Shown: positions 36,297 to 45,411, counted from the stretch's first letter. The stretch: DNA of 60,589 nt from JADHMP01 sp964386915 (GCA_964386915.1 CAYLUQ010000015.1:1-60589); one strand, 5' to 3'. The notes: generated by a model not told the origin, from the letters alone. Translations and numbers: made by a program.

Positions 36297-37150
36297 TGTA
36301 TAAAATATACCCCAGCAGAAAAGCTGTTTGCACGATAAATTACCTTTCCAAATAAAGGATGACCAATTGTTGCACTTAGCCCCCATTTTTCTCCTATGTT
36401 GAGGGCCATTTCACTTCCAAGAATAAAACTTTCGATATTATTAGCAAAAATGGCTCCATTTGCATTAGAGGCATCTAATGTGCCATTGTAGAGAGGTTTG
36501 ATCCAATGTAAGCGCGTTAAGAGGAGCAGTTTTTTATGCCAAACTTGGGTGCCGGTTTCAAAATAACTGTGTAATTCATCAGAAAAACCCTTGGTTCTGT
36601 TGTTATATCCTATATAAGATTTGAGATAAAAAGGCTGTTTGGCTAAATGATAGCCACTGCCAAGATTTAGTTGAAGTAACTGGTTAAATTCCCCATCTCC
36701 GGTTTGATAGCTTCCATCCAATCCTGCTTTTGCTTTTCCGGTAGGAATGCCTAAGGTGAGTGTAGAAGAAAAAGCCCATTTTTCAGTCGATTTGAGGCCA
36801 TATTCAAGGGCAATATTGCTATCGCCAAAACTACTAAATTCTTGTCTAGGCTCATAGGTGCTGCCATTGGATTTAGACACTTGGGCAAACTGATAATTTT
36901 TAACTAAAACGGGCAAATAGGTAATAAGATTTATTTTATTCAATAATCCAAATTGCCAATAAACACTGTTAATGAACAGCCCTCTAGTGGCATTTGGGTC
37001 TCTTTTTCCTTGATCGGTAAAATGCTCATTGGCCAACAAAGACCATCCACCAACTTTCAAATAACCTGTTCCTTTTTCTTGAATCCATTGTGCTTGAAGG
37101 GTTGAAAAAAAGAGTAGGCAAAAAATAAGGGGTAAAACTTTTGTCATCAT
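36293..37150 (-). CDS. Outer-membrane beta-barrel protein, transporter-like
   Basis: A 285-residue protein with a clear signal peptide (LLFFSTLQAQ, cleaved after Ala-Gln-Ala-type site near residue 20). The mature chain alternates in strand-like stretches with aromatic ends (GTGYLKVGGW, INLITYLPVL, GSGYHLAKQPFYLKSYIGYN) and finishes in AGVYFIH, so it is an outer-membrane barrel of about 12 strands. It resembles barrels annotated as phenol-degradation MetA-like, but that name says little. It overlaps the DM13 lipoprotein gene by 4 bp, so both are one operon. Confidence 0.7.
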   Translation of the reverse strand: MMTKVLPLIFCLLFFSTLQAQWIQEKGTGYLKVGGWSLLANEHFTDQGKRDPNATRGLFINSVYWQFGLLNKINLITYLPVLVKNYQFAQVSKSNGSTYEPRQEFSSFGDSNIALEYGLKSTEKWAFSSTLTLGIPTGKAKAGLDGSYQTGDGEFNQLLQLNLGSGYHLAKQPFYLKSYIGYNNRTKGFSDELHSYFETGTQVWHKKLLLLTRLHWIKPLYNGTLDASNANGAIFANNIESFILGSEMALNIGEKWGLSATIGHPLFGKVIYRANSFSAGVYFIH

Positions 37151-38175
37151 TCATAAATTTTTGCTTCTCCCACCTTTACGTTAAAGGGCTTGCACCAATA
37201 CAAGATGTATTGATAATCTCTAATACCAATAGAAGAGGGGAGTTGATAGGAGTGGGCTCCAGAAAATACTTTAACAGCTCCAATTTCGTAGGCTTTAGAA
37301 GTGGTATTGTTGTTGTTGGCTAAATATACATAGAGACCCGGAAGGGTGCTGGAGGCCTTATAGTCTTCCCCTAATGCTAATAAAATTCCATCCTCATTTT
37401 GTGAGAATGTAAAACTGCCTTGAAGGGTATAGCCGCTTTTGGTCGCTAAATTTCCCTTAAAGGTGGTGCTTTCTTCTTCTACAAGGGCATTAACTTGAAT
37501 CGTGTTTTGATCAAAAATTAAGGTGTTAGAATGTGAAAAAGAAACCGTTATGGTGGCTGTGCCGGCAGAAACTGCAGTTAAATTCCCTTGCTGATCTATT
37601 TGGATTATACTGTCATCCGAACTAACCCATGTGAGTTTAGGGGCTTGGGTTTCAGTTCCATTTTCATCATGATAGGTAACCTCTAACTGATGGTTGGTTT
37701 GCGCTGTGATTTCAGCAACTTGATTACTAATTTCAAGCGTAGGGGTTGAGGTTGAAACCAAAATTGTGTCACTTGTTGTGGCGGTTTCTTCTTCTTCTTC
37801 TTCTTCTTCCTCTTCAAAAACCACATTGGAATAAATGGTTATGGATAAGGAGTCCTTTAGCACCATTCCGTCTTCTGTTAGAATCTGGGCAATAATAATT
37901 GCATTTCCTGTTTTTAGCGGATTTGAAAGGCCATTAGAGGCAACATCAAGTAGGGTTGGATTTGAACTAATCCACTCAATTTGTGCCCCCTCAACGGGCT
38001 GTCCAACATTGTTAAAGTAGGAGGCCTCAAAGGTAAAAGTTTTACCAATAGGGATTGAAGTTGAGGTGGTGGTTATTCGAACAATAGGGGGAATATAATC
38101 GTCTATTAAATCTACACCGGTGCAACAAAAAAGCAACAGGAAAAAGACATAATAAGTAGGTTTTAGGGGTAACAT
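37147..38175 (-). CDS. Lipoprotein with Big2 repeats and a DM13 domain
   Basis: About 342 residues. The lipoprotein signal ends in LLLFCC. Two Ig-like Big_2 domains (about residues 25-115 and 140-230) are joined by a linker with ten consecutive Glu encoded by a GAA repeat. The last ~105 residues match the DM13 domain, with DGILLALGEDYKA, PGLYVYLA, and WCKPFNV containing the conserved Cys thought to be redox-active. The start at 38175 is chosen because an in-frame GTG at 38193 falls inside the promoter. It forms an operon with the barrel gene that follows. Confidence 0.75.
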   Translation of the reverse strand: MLPLKPTYYVFFLLLFCCTGVDLIDDYIPPIVRITTTSTSIPIGKTFTFEASYFNNVGQPVEGAQIEWISSNPTLLDVASNGLSNPLKTGNAIIIAQILTEDGMVLKDSLSITIYSNVVFEEEEEEEEEETATTSDTILVSTSTPTLEISNQVAEITAQTNHQLEVTYHDENGTETQAPKLTWVSSDDSIIQIDQQGNLTAVSAGTATITVSFSHSNTLIFDQNTIQVNALVEEESTTFKGNLATKSGYTLQGSFTFSQNEDGILLALGEDYKASSTLPGLYVYLANNNNTTSKAYEIGAVKVFSGAHSYQLPSSIGIRDYQYILYWCKPFNVKVGEAKIYE

Positions 38176-38192
38176 TTTGAGGACGTTTCCCA

Positions 38193-38200
38193 CAAATATA
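38193..38200 (-). promoter_or_regulatory. -7 element of the DM13/barrel operon
   Basis: On the minus strand TATATTTG is an exact TAnnTTTG match, 17 nt ahead of the ATG at 38175. The region further upstream is the end of hemB, where no clear -33 TTG is seen. It shows the pair is not just a tail of the heme operon. Confidence 0.5.
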
Positions 38201-38220
38201 AAAAAAATTAAATCAAAAAA

Positions 38221-39192
38221 TCAGAGTAAGTCAATTGCTTTTTCAGCAAAGTAGGTAGCAATTAAAGAAGCACCTGCCCGTTTAAACGCCAGGAGTTGTT
38301 CGAGCATTACAGCATCGTGATCCAACCAGCCTTTGGCAGCCGCTGCTTTTAACATGGCATATTCACCACTAACTTGATATACTGCAATGGGTGCTTGAGT
38401 TTGTTGCGCCAAATCACGAACCACATCCAAATAAGGTAGGCCGGGTTTTACCATTACTATGTCTGCCCCTTCTTCTAGGTCTCTAAGGGTTTCCGTTAGG
38501 GCCTCTTTTCGATTGGCGGGGTCCATTTGATAGGATTTTTTATCTCCAAAGGCAGGGCTAGAATCTAAAGCATCGCGAAATGGGCCATAGAGAGCTGAGG
38601 CATATTTGGCGCTATAACTCATGATTAAAACATTTGGAAATGCATTTTCTTCAAGGGTTTCACGTATTTTCAAAACACGTCCATCCATCATATCACTGGG
38701 AGCCACTCCATCGGCGCCGGCTTGGGCATGTGAAAGGGCCATTTTGGCGAGCACCGCAATGGTGGGGTCATTTAAGATTGTTCCATTTTCCACAATTCCG
38801 TCATGCCCTTCTGAAGAATAAGGGTCTAAGGCCACATCTGTAAAAACGACCATTTCTGGAGCAGCCTTTTTAACCGTTTTAATAGCGTTTTGCATCAAAC
38901 CATTTGGGTTGCATGCTTCTGTTCCGGCATTGTCTTTTTTTTCCTCGGGCACTTTCACAAAAAGCAAAACGGCTTTTGCTCCTTTTTGCCAAAGTGATGC
39001 AACGTGAAGTTCTAATTCGTCTAGGCTATAGCGATAGTAATCGGGCAAGGAAGCAATCGCTTCTTTTTTCTGTTTGCCTTCCACAACAAAAAGGGGCACA
39101 ATAAAGTCGGCCGGAGTGAGGTGTTGCTCGCGCACCAATTGGCGAATGCTTTCACTGGTTCTCAGTCTGCGGTTGCGGTGTATTGGAAACAT
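38221..39192 (-). CDS. hemB: Porphobilinogen synthase (5-aminolevulinate dehydratase)
   Basis: A 323-residue cytosolic enzyme that joins two 5-aminolevulinate molecules to make porphobilinogen. Schiff-base lysines are Lys196 (SYSAKYAS) and Lys249 (MVKPG). The metal loop has Asp119, Asp123 and Asp131 (TDVALDP...GHDG) in place of the zinc-binding cysteines of E. coli HemB, so it belongs to the Asp-rich, Mg-type group. It is last in the minus-strand heme operon, 16 bp after the antiporter gene. Confidence 0.95.
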   Translation of the reverse strand: MFPIHRNRRLRTSESIRQLVREQHLTPADFIVPLFVVEGKQKKEAIASLPDYYRYSLDELELHVASLWQKGAKAVLLFVKVPEEKKDNAGTEACNPNGLMQNAIKTVKKAAPEMVVFTDVALDPYSSEGHDGIVENGTILNDPTIAVLAKMALSHAQAGADGVAPSDMMDGRVLKIRETLEENAFPNVLIMSYSAKYASALYGPFRDALDSSPAFGDKKSYQMDPANRKEALTETLRDLEEGADIVMVKPGLPYLDVVRDLAQQTQAPIAVYQVSGEYAMLKAAAAKGWLDHDAVMLEQLLAFKRAGASLIATYFAEKAIDLL

Positions 39193-39208
39193 GGTTCAAA
39201 AATAAGGA

Positions 39209-40525
39209 TTATTCATTCGTTGATTCCTCCAGTGGCGAAGATTCTTCTGTAGAAAGGTCTATTGTTGGAGATATTAATTCTTCATTTTCAAGAATCAAGT
39301 CTTCTTCTTCCTCCTCTACAACGTCCTCTTTATCGGCACTTTTGTTGCCTAAAACCAACCCGATCATGGAAAGCAAGATGACCACTAACAAGGTGCGCTC
39401 ATCAATCCAAGGACTTTTAGAAAGCGGAAAAGAGAGGTCTTTAATTTGTAAAAACAAGAGAATGCTAATTAAACCTCTAGGAGCCAGATAGAGTAAGGGA
39501 GCTGTGTTAAGCCTAAAAGTTGTAACCATTAAATAGAGATGCCGAAAAAGCAACATCACAAAAAAGATAAGGGCACCATAGAGAAAGGGTTCTAGGCTGT
39601 TGAATTCGACTATTGAAATTGAAAACCCAAAAAACAAGAAGAAAAACGTTCGGACTAAAAAGGTAGATTCTGCGGTGAGGATATAAAATTCATGCAGCCC
39701 TTTTTTGGTTTCCTCTAGGTTTAAATTCTTTTTTAGAAAAGAGGGTAAAAGAGATTCTACATCACTCATAAACAACCCAAAAATAAAGATGGTGACTAAG
39801 GCGGGTAGATGGAATAATTTACCAAAGGCATACACCAAAATGAGCAGGGCCAAAATGAGAAAAAACTTGACGTGGTGTTGAATGTTTTGCAACAAGCGAA
39901 ACAGCACATAGGTAATGGCTAATGAAATGAGCACCACTCCTAGAATTTGAAAACCTAGGTTTAGAAGCGATCCAGCCCTCAACAAAGCGTCTCCATTTTC
40001 AAATTGTCGAATGGCATAATTAAAAATCATGATGCCTAAAATATCTGAAAAGGTAGATTCGTATACCACAAATTCTTTGTCTTTAGGCAAAAGTCCGCCG
40101 GCTGAGGGAATAGCCACAGCACTGCTAATGATGGAAAGGGGAATGGCATAAATAACCGCTGCATTAAAGTCTAGGACAAGTAATTTTTGAAAAATAAAGC
40201 TCAGCCCAACAATATTTGCGACCAGTAGCAGGGCGGCAGCCAAAAAGCCTTTGAGAATTAAGGGGAGTTTTTCTCTGTTTATGTCAAGTTCTAACGCCCC
40301 TTCTAATACAATTAGAATCAATCCAATTGTTCCCAATACGGGAATAAGATTATCCAAAAGACCCACTATTTCGGCACTGTAGGTAGAGGCAATGGTTCTT
40401 AGTAGGATTCCGGTGGCCATTAACAAGATGACGGCAGGAAACTTTGTTTTTCGGGAAAAGGCATCAAACAAATAGGAAAAAATGATCAGAATAGGAAAGA
40501 CAAAAAGGATGATTAGGGTATTCAT
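39209..40525 (-). CDS. Cation:proton antiporter (CPA family)
   Basis: A 438-residue inner-membrane protein with about 12 hydrophobic segments and the Na+/H+ exchanger fold (VLEGALELD in an early helix, IPSAGGLLPKDKEFVVYESTFSDILGIMIFN in the middle). A soluble C-terminal tail of about 50 residues is strikingly acidic (VVEEEEEDL...). Its ion specificity is unknown. It lies between hemF (59 bp upstream) and hemB (16 bp downstream) on the same strand, so it appears to be in the heme operon, with no evident functional reason. Confidence 0.85.
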   Translation of the reverse strand: MNTLIILFVFPILIIFSYLFDAFSRKTKFPAVILLMATGILLRTIASTYSAEIVGLLDNLIPVLGTIGLILIVLEGALELDINREKLPLILKGFLAAALLLVANIVGLSFIFQKLLVLDFNAAVIYAIPLSIISSAVAIPSAGGLLPKDKEFVVYESTFSDILGIMIFNYAIRQFENGDALLRAGSLLNLGFQILGVVLISLAITYVLFRLLQNIQHHVKFFLILALLILVYAFGKLFHLPALVTIFIFGLFMSDVESLLPSFLKKNLNLEETKKGLHEFYILTAESTFLVRTFFFLFFGFSISIVEFNSLEPFLYGALIFFVMLLFRHLYLMVTTFRLNTAPLLYLAPRGLISILLFLQIKDLSFPLSKSPWIDERTLLVVILLSMIGLVLGNKSADKEDVVEEEEEDLILENEELISPTIDLSTEESSPLEESTNE

Positions 40526-40584
40526 AATGTAGATTTAAACATTCTTTAGACAAGATAAGAAAAGAATCTCGATAGTTTCCGTGC

Positions 40585-41487
40585 TCACACCCACGCTCTG
40601 GGTTTTTGTAAAACAGCTAGCAAGGCTGCTTCTTCACTTTCTGCCTCGGGTTGATGATCATATATCCATTGAACTTTTGGGGGAAGACTCATTAAAATGC
40701 TTTCCATTCTACCGTTGGTTTTCAATCCAAATAGGGTGCCCTTATCATGAATTAAATTGAATTCAACATAGCGCCCTCTTCTAATTTCTTGCCACTGCTT
40801 TTGGGCGGAGGTATAGGGGAGGTTTTTCCTTTTTTCAAGAATAGGCAAATAGGCTTCCAAGAAACTGTTTCCAACTTCGGTAACAAAAGCATATCGATCT
40901 TCAATGGAGCACTGCTGATCGGGTTTTAAATAATCAAAAAAAAGGCCACCAACGCCTCTGGCCTCATGGCGATGGGCATTCCAAAAATAGGAATCGCATT
41001 GGTTTTTAAACGTTTCATAAAAGCTAGGGTGGTGTTTGTCACAGGCTGTTTTGCATATTTGATGAAAATGTGTGGCATCTTCTTCAAACAAATAATAGGG
41101 GGTGAGGTCTTGTCCGCCGCCAAACCATTGGTCTAAAATTTGTCCTTTTTTGTCATACATTTCAAAATAGCGCCAGTTGGCATGTACTGTAGGTACAAGA
41201 GGGCTTTTGGGATGTAAAACCAAACTCAAGCCACAGGCAAAAAAATCGACCTCTCCTACCTTAAAATAGGTTTGCATGCTTTTAGGTAAGTTACCATGAA
41301 CGGCAGAAATATTAACCCCTCCTTTTTCCAAAACCCTTCCGTTTTCAATCACGCGAGTGTGGCCACCTCCTCCTTCTGGACGTTGCCAAACATCTTCTCT
41401 AAAGAGAGCTTCTCCATCGGCTTCTTCTAAAGCTTTGGTAATGTTGTTTTGTAAGGCTTTAATGTAGGTGTAAAAACGATCTTTCAT
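40585..41487 (-). CDS. hemF: Oxygen-dependent coproporphyrinogen III oxidase
   Basis: A 300-residue enzyme that converts coproporphyrinogen III to protoporphyrinogen IX using O2. Typical motifs are GGGHTRVIENGRVLEKGGVN, WFGGGQDLTPYY and EVGNSFLEAYLPI. Its use of oxygen fits an aerobic life style; no oxygen-independent hemN is in the window. It starts 16 bp after hemE in the operon. Confidence 0.96.
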   Translation of the reverse strand: MKDRFYTYIKALQNNITKALEEADGEALFREDVWQRPEGGGGHTRVIENGRVLEKGGVNISAVHGNLPKSMQTYFKVGEVDFFACGLSLVLHPKSPLVPTVHANWRYFEMYDKKGQILDQWFGGGQDLTPYYLFEEDATHFHQICKTACDKHHPSFYETFKNQCDSYFWNAHRHEARGVGGLFFDYLKPDQQCSIEDRYAFVTEVGNSFLEAYLPILEKRKNLPYTSAQKQWQEIRRGRYVEFNLIHDKGTLFGLKTNGRMESILMSLPPKVQWIYDHQPEAESEEAALLAVLQKPRAWV

Positions 41488-41503
41488 GGTTCTATTGTTT
41501 GGG

Positions 41504-42529
41504 TTAGTTATGATAGGCTTTTACAGCGTTTATAAAGGCTCGGGCATGATCAACAGGAACGTTGGGCAAAATGCCATGGCCTAAATTAACTATATAGCGA
41601 TCTTTGCCAAAGGCATCAATCATTGTTTTAACGCCCAACTGAATTTCGGGAATGGGAGAGAGTAAACGTGCTGGATCAAAATTACCTTGAAGGGTTATTT
41701 GCCCCCCAGACAGATAACGTGCATTGCGAGCAGAACAAGTCCAGTCTACACCTAGAGCCGCAGCTCCAGAAAGACTCATTTCTTTAAGTGCAAACCAACA
41801 CCCTTTTCCAAACACAATCACTTGCGTTTCGTTTTTAAGCCGCTCCACAATTTGTTGCAAATAGGGCCATGAAAATTGCTGGTAGTCATCGGGGGAGAGG
41901 AGCCCTCCCCAAGAATCGAAAAGTTGAACGGCATCTACTCCGCTTTTTACTTGTTCTAACAAATAATCTATGGTTAGGTCTGTTATTTTTTGGAGCAAAC
42001 GATGTGCCACCTTGGGTTGGCTAAAACAAAATGCTTTGGCCTTGTCAAAGGTTTTGGAGCCTTGACCTTGCACGGCATAGCATAAGAGCGTCCATGGAGA
42101 GCCTGCAAATCCAATGAGGGGCACTTCATCCGCTAGCGCTTTTTTGGTCATAGAAATGGCTTCCATCACATAGTGCAAACGGTCTGCTGCTTGCGGCACT
42201 ACTATAGCTTCCACATCTTCATATGATTGTATGGGTTTTGGCAACCAAGGGCCTACTCCTTCTTTCATTTCTACTTCAATTCCAAGGGCTTGTAAAACCA
42301 CCAAAATGTCACTAAACAAGATAGCAGCATCGGGCCCCACTTGTTCAATGGGCATAATGGTAATTTCAGTGGCCAGCTCGGGTGTTTCACAGCGTGTAAA
42401 AAAATCATATTTGGCTCTGAGTTTCATAAAATCGGGCAGATATCGACCGGCTTGTCGCATCATCCAGACGGGAGGTCTTTCAACGGTTTCGCCTCTCAGG
42501 GCTCTTAAGAATAAATCATTTTTAAGCAT
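41504..42529 (-). CDS. hemE: Uroporphyrinogen decarboxylase
   Basis: A 341-residue enzyme that removes four carboxyl groups from uroporphyrinogen III. The signature RPPVWMMRQAGRYLPDFM (about 19-36) and the SDILV with Asp important for catalysis are clear, as is GHGILPNVPVDH near the end. Its start overlaps the end of hemD by 8 bp. Confidence 0.96.
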   Translation of the reverse strand: MLKNDLFLRALRGETVERPPVWMMRQAGRYLPDFMKLRAKYDFFTRCETPELATEITIMPIEQVGPDAAILFSDILVVLQALGIEVEMKEGVGPWLPKPIQSYEDVEAIVVPQAADRLHYVMEAISMTKKALADEVPLIGFAGSPWTLLCYAVQGQGSKTFDKAKAFCFSQPKVAHRLLQKITDLTIDYLLEQVKSGVDAVQLFDSWGGLLSPDDYQQFSWPYLQQIVERLKNETQVIVFGKGCWFALKEMSLSGAAALGVDWTCSARNARYLSGGQITLQGNFDPARLLSPIPEIQLGVKTMIDAFGKDRYIVNLGHGILPNVPVDHARAFINAVKAYHN

Positions 42530-43178
42530 AGGTGCTAAAGTGTTTTTTAAGTTGAACTAAAAGGGCCGATTCATTGGGTTGCAGGGCAACATAATATTGA
42601 GAAGTATGTGCTTTCAGCGCATCGGCAGTAGAATTTCCCAGACAAAAGCCATAAGCTTTTTGGGGCCACTTATTTTCCATAAAAAAACTTTCTACGGCAG
42701 AAGGGCTATAAAAGAGGATGCCGGCCACTTCGGCATCCATTCGATGCGGATTTAGAAGTGTTTCATAAATTGGAATGACTTGTAGGGCCATTTCATGGGT
42801 TTTAAAATGCATTTCCAAATCAGGCATTCTTCGTTTTCCGCAAAAAAACGAAAAACGCTCATTTTTGTAGTTTTTTATTAAAAAATGGGCCAATTCTGAC
42901 GAATTTTGAGCCATTTTTATCACTTTTTGACCATTTTCTTCTAAAAGTAATTTTGTTTTTTCGCCTACGCAAAAGCACTTTTTTTGGGTTAATTGAGACT
43001 CTTGTAGAAGAATACGAACGGCATTTTGACTGGTAAAAATGAGATGGGATTCAATGTTGTCTAGCGTGTAGGGTAGCGGTTTGATGCTAATAAACGGGAA
43101 ATCAATGACCGAAAAGCCATGATGCAGCAAGCGTTCTTTAAAAGCCAATGAAATTTTTTTGGTAACGAGCAAACGCAT
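42522..43178 (-). CDS. hemD: Uroporphyrinogen-III synthase
   Basis: A 218-residue two-domain protein that closes hydroxymethylbilane into uroporphyrinogen III with inversion of ring D. HEM4-family features are IFTSQNAVRILL, CFCVGEKTKLLLEE and ILFYSPSAVESFF. The family is poorly conserved, so placement between hemC and hemE supports the call. It overlaps hemC by 1 bp. Confidence 0.9.
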   Translation of the reverse strand: MRLLVTKKISLAFKERLLHHGFSVIDFPFISIKPLPYTLDNIESHLIFTSQNAVRILLQESQLTQKKCFCVGEKTKLLLEENGQKVIKMAQNSSELAHFLIKNYKNERFSFFCGKRRMPDLEMHFKTHEMALQVIPIYETLLNPHRMDAEVAGILFYSPSAVESFFMENKWPQKAYGFCLGNSTADALKAHTSQYYVALQPNESALLVQLKKHFSTYA

Positions 43179-44086
43179 CAGTTGAGGTTTTTTTTAATGC
43201 TTTGAAGGAGTTGTTCTCCGCCTTGCTTGTGGATGGCCTCTACGGCCTCTTGGGCAAAATCTTCAAGGCGATCTCCTTCAAAAACACGATTAAAAAGAAG
43301 GGCTTCTTTGCCATCTAGTGAAAACAAGCCGCCTTGAAACATAATGCTGTTTTTTTGCACTGTGGCAAGTGCTCCAATGGGTGCTGTGCATCCTCCTTCC
43401 AAACGATTTAAAAAAAGGCGTTCTAATGTTGTGCACTTCGCTGTGCTCTCACAATTTAGGGGTTCTAATTGTTTAAGAAGGGCTTGCTCTTCCAAACGGC
43501 AGCAAACACTAATGGCCCCTTGTCCTGGTGCTGGAAGCATCCAATCTATCGTTTGATGATGAGTGTCCCACCCCAAGCGAGCTAAACCGGCGGCTGCAAA
43601 AAGGGCTCCACCCCAACTCGATTGGTTTAATTTTTCCATTCTTTTTTGCAAATTGCCACGGAGGTTGTCCACTTTATGGGTAGGATATTTTCGGAGCCAT
43701 TGCGCTTTTCGGCGAAGACTTCCAGTGCCAATAGCAGGTCGAGAAGTCCAATCTTGAAAGGCAGGATGATAGACCAATACATCAAATGGATTTGCTCTGG
43801 GCAACACAGCAGCTTGGGTGAGACCCTGTGCCAATAGGGTAGGCACGTCTTTCAAGCTATGTACAGCAAGATCAATTTCCTTGTTGAGCAAAGCGGCATC
43901 TAATGCTTTGGTGAAAACACCTTCAATGCCCATGGCATAGAGTGGTTGAGTGAGGTTCAAATCGCCTTGACTTGAAATAGGAACTATGGTGGTTGGGCAG
44001 CCCAAGGCTTCCAGCTGTTGTTGGACTGTTTTTGCTTGCCAGAGAGCCAGTTCGCTTTTTCTTGTCCCTATGCGAAGCGTTTTCAT
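43178..44086 (-). CDS. hemC: Hydroxymethylbilane synthase
   Basis: A 302-residue enzyme that polymerises four porphobilinogens. The dipyrromethane cofactor is attached to Cys233 (RLEGGCTAPIG). The N-terminus LRIGTRKSELALWQA and the LPRANPFDVLV substrate region fit the family. It overlaps hemA by 4 bp (ATGA), and hemD by 1 bp. Confidence 0.96.
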   Translation of the reverse strand: MKTLRIGTRKSELALWQAKTVQQQLEALGCPTTIVPISSQGDLNLTQPLYAMGIEGVFTKALDAALLNKEIDLAVHSLKDVPTLLAQGLTQAAVLPRANPFDVLVYHPAFQDWTSRPAIGTGSLRRKAQWLRKYPTHKVDNLRGNLQKRMEKLNQSSWGGALFAAAGLARLGWDTHHQTIDWMLPAPGQGAISVCCRLEEQALLKQLEPLNCESTAKCTTLERLFLNRLEGGCTAPIGALATVQKNSIMFQGGLFSLDGKEALLFNRVFEGDRLEDFAQEAVEAIHKQGGEQLLQSIKKNLN

Positions 44087-45291
44087 ATGTGTTCTTCCCT
44101 TAACTGAAAAATATCTTCGAGTAGTGCCAGTGTGGCAGGGGCTTGATTGGGGTTTTCTTTGAGATAGGCCGCTACATGACTCGTAATTTTTTGGGCCATA
44201 TAGGCTGCTTCTTCTCTTGGCAAACCTTTAGATTCTTCATGGTTGGCTTGCAAAAGCTTTTCTTTAATAGCCTTTAGCATAGGGGCAAATTTGCGGTGCT
44301 CCAGCCATTCTAAAAATTCATTTTTAACATGCTCTAAAATTTCTTCCGCTTGGGGGAGATATTTTTTTCGCTCGTTGATGGAGGCATTGGTGATTTGGGA
44401 AAGTTCATCCAAGTGAATCAATTGCACGTGCTCTAATTCTCCAATTGAAGGATCTACATTGCGCGGCATGGATAAGTCTAAAATAAGCAGGGGTCTGTTA
44501 GAATACAACATGTCGGCTGTGAGCGTATGCCGTTGGGCACCAGTGGCCACAACAAGGAGGTCTGTGTCTCTAAGCACCGTTGTCAATTGTCCGTAGGGTT
44601 TCACCTGAACCGGAAATTTTTTGGCCATAGCAGTGGCTTTTTCTTCGGTACGATTGATTAGAACAATATGATCGTTTTGGGTGTGTTTCACTAAATTTTC
44701 GCAAGTATTTCTCCCAATTTTTCCGGTGCCAAAAAGCAATATATTCTTTTGAGAAATATTCGAAACATTTTGCAAAATATATTGCACAGCGGCAAAGGCA
44801 ACCGAAGTAGCTCCTGTAGATATTTTGGTTTCTGTTTTGATCCTCTTGCTAGCTTGAATCACGGCATTCACCAAACGTTCTGAATGGCCATTGACGAGCC
44901 CCATTTTTTTAGCTCGATAAAAACTTTGTTTGAGCTGGCCAATAACTTCAAAATCACCTAAAATTTGACTTTCTAAGCCAGTGCCTACTCTAAAAAGGTG
45001 GTGAATTGCAGCGGCTCCAGCATACACATAGCCCTGTTTTTCTAAAACGGCTAAGCTGCCATGTGAATTTTCACAGAGCAATTCTTGTAGCATTTTGACG
45101 TTGTGCCCCCAAGCATATAATTCCGTTCGATTACAGGTGTTTAAGAGCAATAAATCTTTATAATGCTTTTCTTTTGCTGCTAGCTGAAGCGCATGTATGG
45201 CAGTGGCATCGAGACTAAATTTTCCTCGCGTGTCTACGTTTGCGTTCTTATAACTAATGCCAACACAAAAGAAGGGGTGCGTTAATGTCAT
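44083..45291 (-). CDS. hemA: Glutamyl-tRNA reductase
   Basis: About 402 residues. It reduces glutamyl-tRNA to glutamate-1-semialdehyde, the committed step of the C5 heme route. Catalytic Cys53 is in LLNTCNRTELY; HHLFRVGTGLESQILGD, the NADPH-binding LLFGTGKIGRNTCENL and a C-terminal dimerisation helix follow. The ATG at 45291 is preferred over a TTG at 45315, because that codon lies inside the TATTTTTG promoter element. It heads the operon; hemL is not in the window. Confidence 0.94.
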   Translation of the reverse strand: MTLTHPFFCVGISYKNANVDTRGKFSLDATAIHALQLAAKEKHYKDLLLLNTCNRTELYAWGHNVKMLQELLCENSHGSLAVLEKQGYVYAGAAAIHHLFRVGTGLESQILGDFEVIGQLKQSFYRAKKMGLVNGHSERLVNAVIQASKRIKTETKISTGATSVAFAAVQYILQNVSNISQKNILLFGTGKIGRNTCENLVKHTQNDHIVLINRTEEKATAMAKKFPVQVKPYGQLTTVLRDTDLLVVATGAQRHTLTADMLYSNRPLLILDLSMPRNVDPSIGELEHVQLIHLDELSQITNASINERKKYLPQAEEILEHVKNEFLEWLEHRKFAPMLKAIKEKLLQANHEESKGLPREEAAYMAQKITSHVAAYLKENPNQAPATLALLEDIFQLREEHI

Positions 45292-45312
45292 ATAATCCTT
45301 AAATCCTGGGCC

Positions 45313-45320
45313 CAAAAATA
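45313..45320 (-). promoter_or_regulatory. -7 element of the hem operon
   Basis: On the minus strand TATTTTTG is an exact TAnnTTTG match, 21 nt ahead of the ATG of hemA at 45291. The -33 region is only T-rich. Confidence 0.5.
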
Positions 45321-45386
45321 AGCTAGGATGAAAACAAAAAATAACGCTAAAAAGACTTTTAGTGTCGTGTAAGGTTTTTCTTGTTA

Positions 45387-45407
45387 AATTTAGAATTCTT
45401 CTAAATT
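45387..45407. promoter_or_regulatory. Putative iron-type operator between hemA and the AraC gene
   Basis: A perfect inverted repeat with 9-bp arms, AATTTAGAA and TTCTAAATT, and a 3-nt spacer. It lies just upstream of the AraC-gene -7 element (45412-45419) and about 70 nt upstream of the hem-operon promoter. The design is that of the sites at the TonB receptor and feoA. Confidence 0.7.
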
Positions 45408-45411
45408 AGTT

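Noticed and set aside
45292..45315. TTG start for hemA, eight residues longer
   Set aside because: The codon lies inside the TATTTTTG promoter element, and the HemA family start fits the ATG at 45291.
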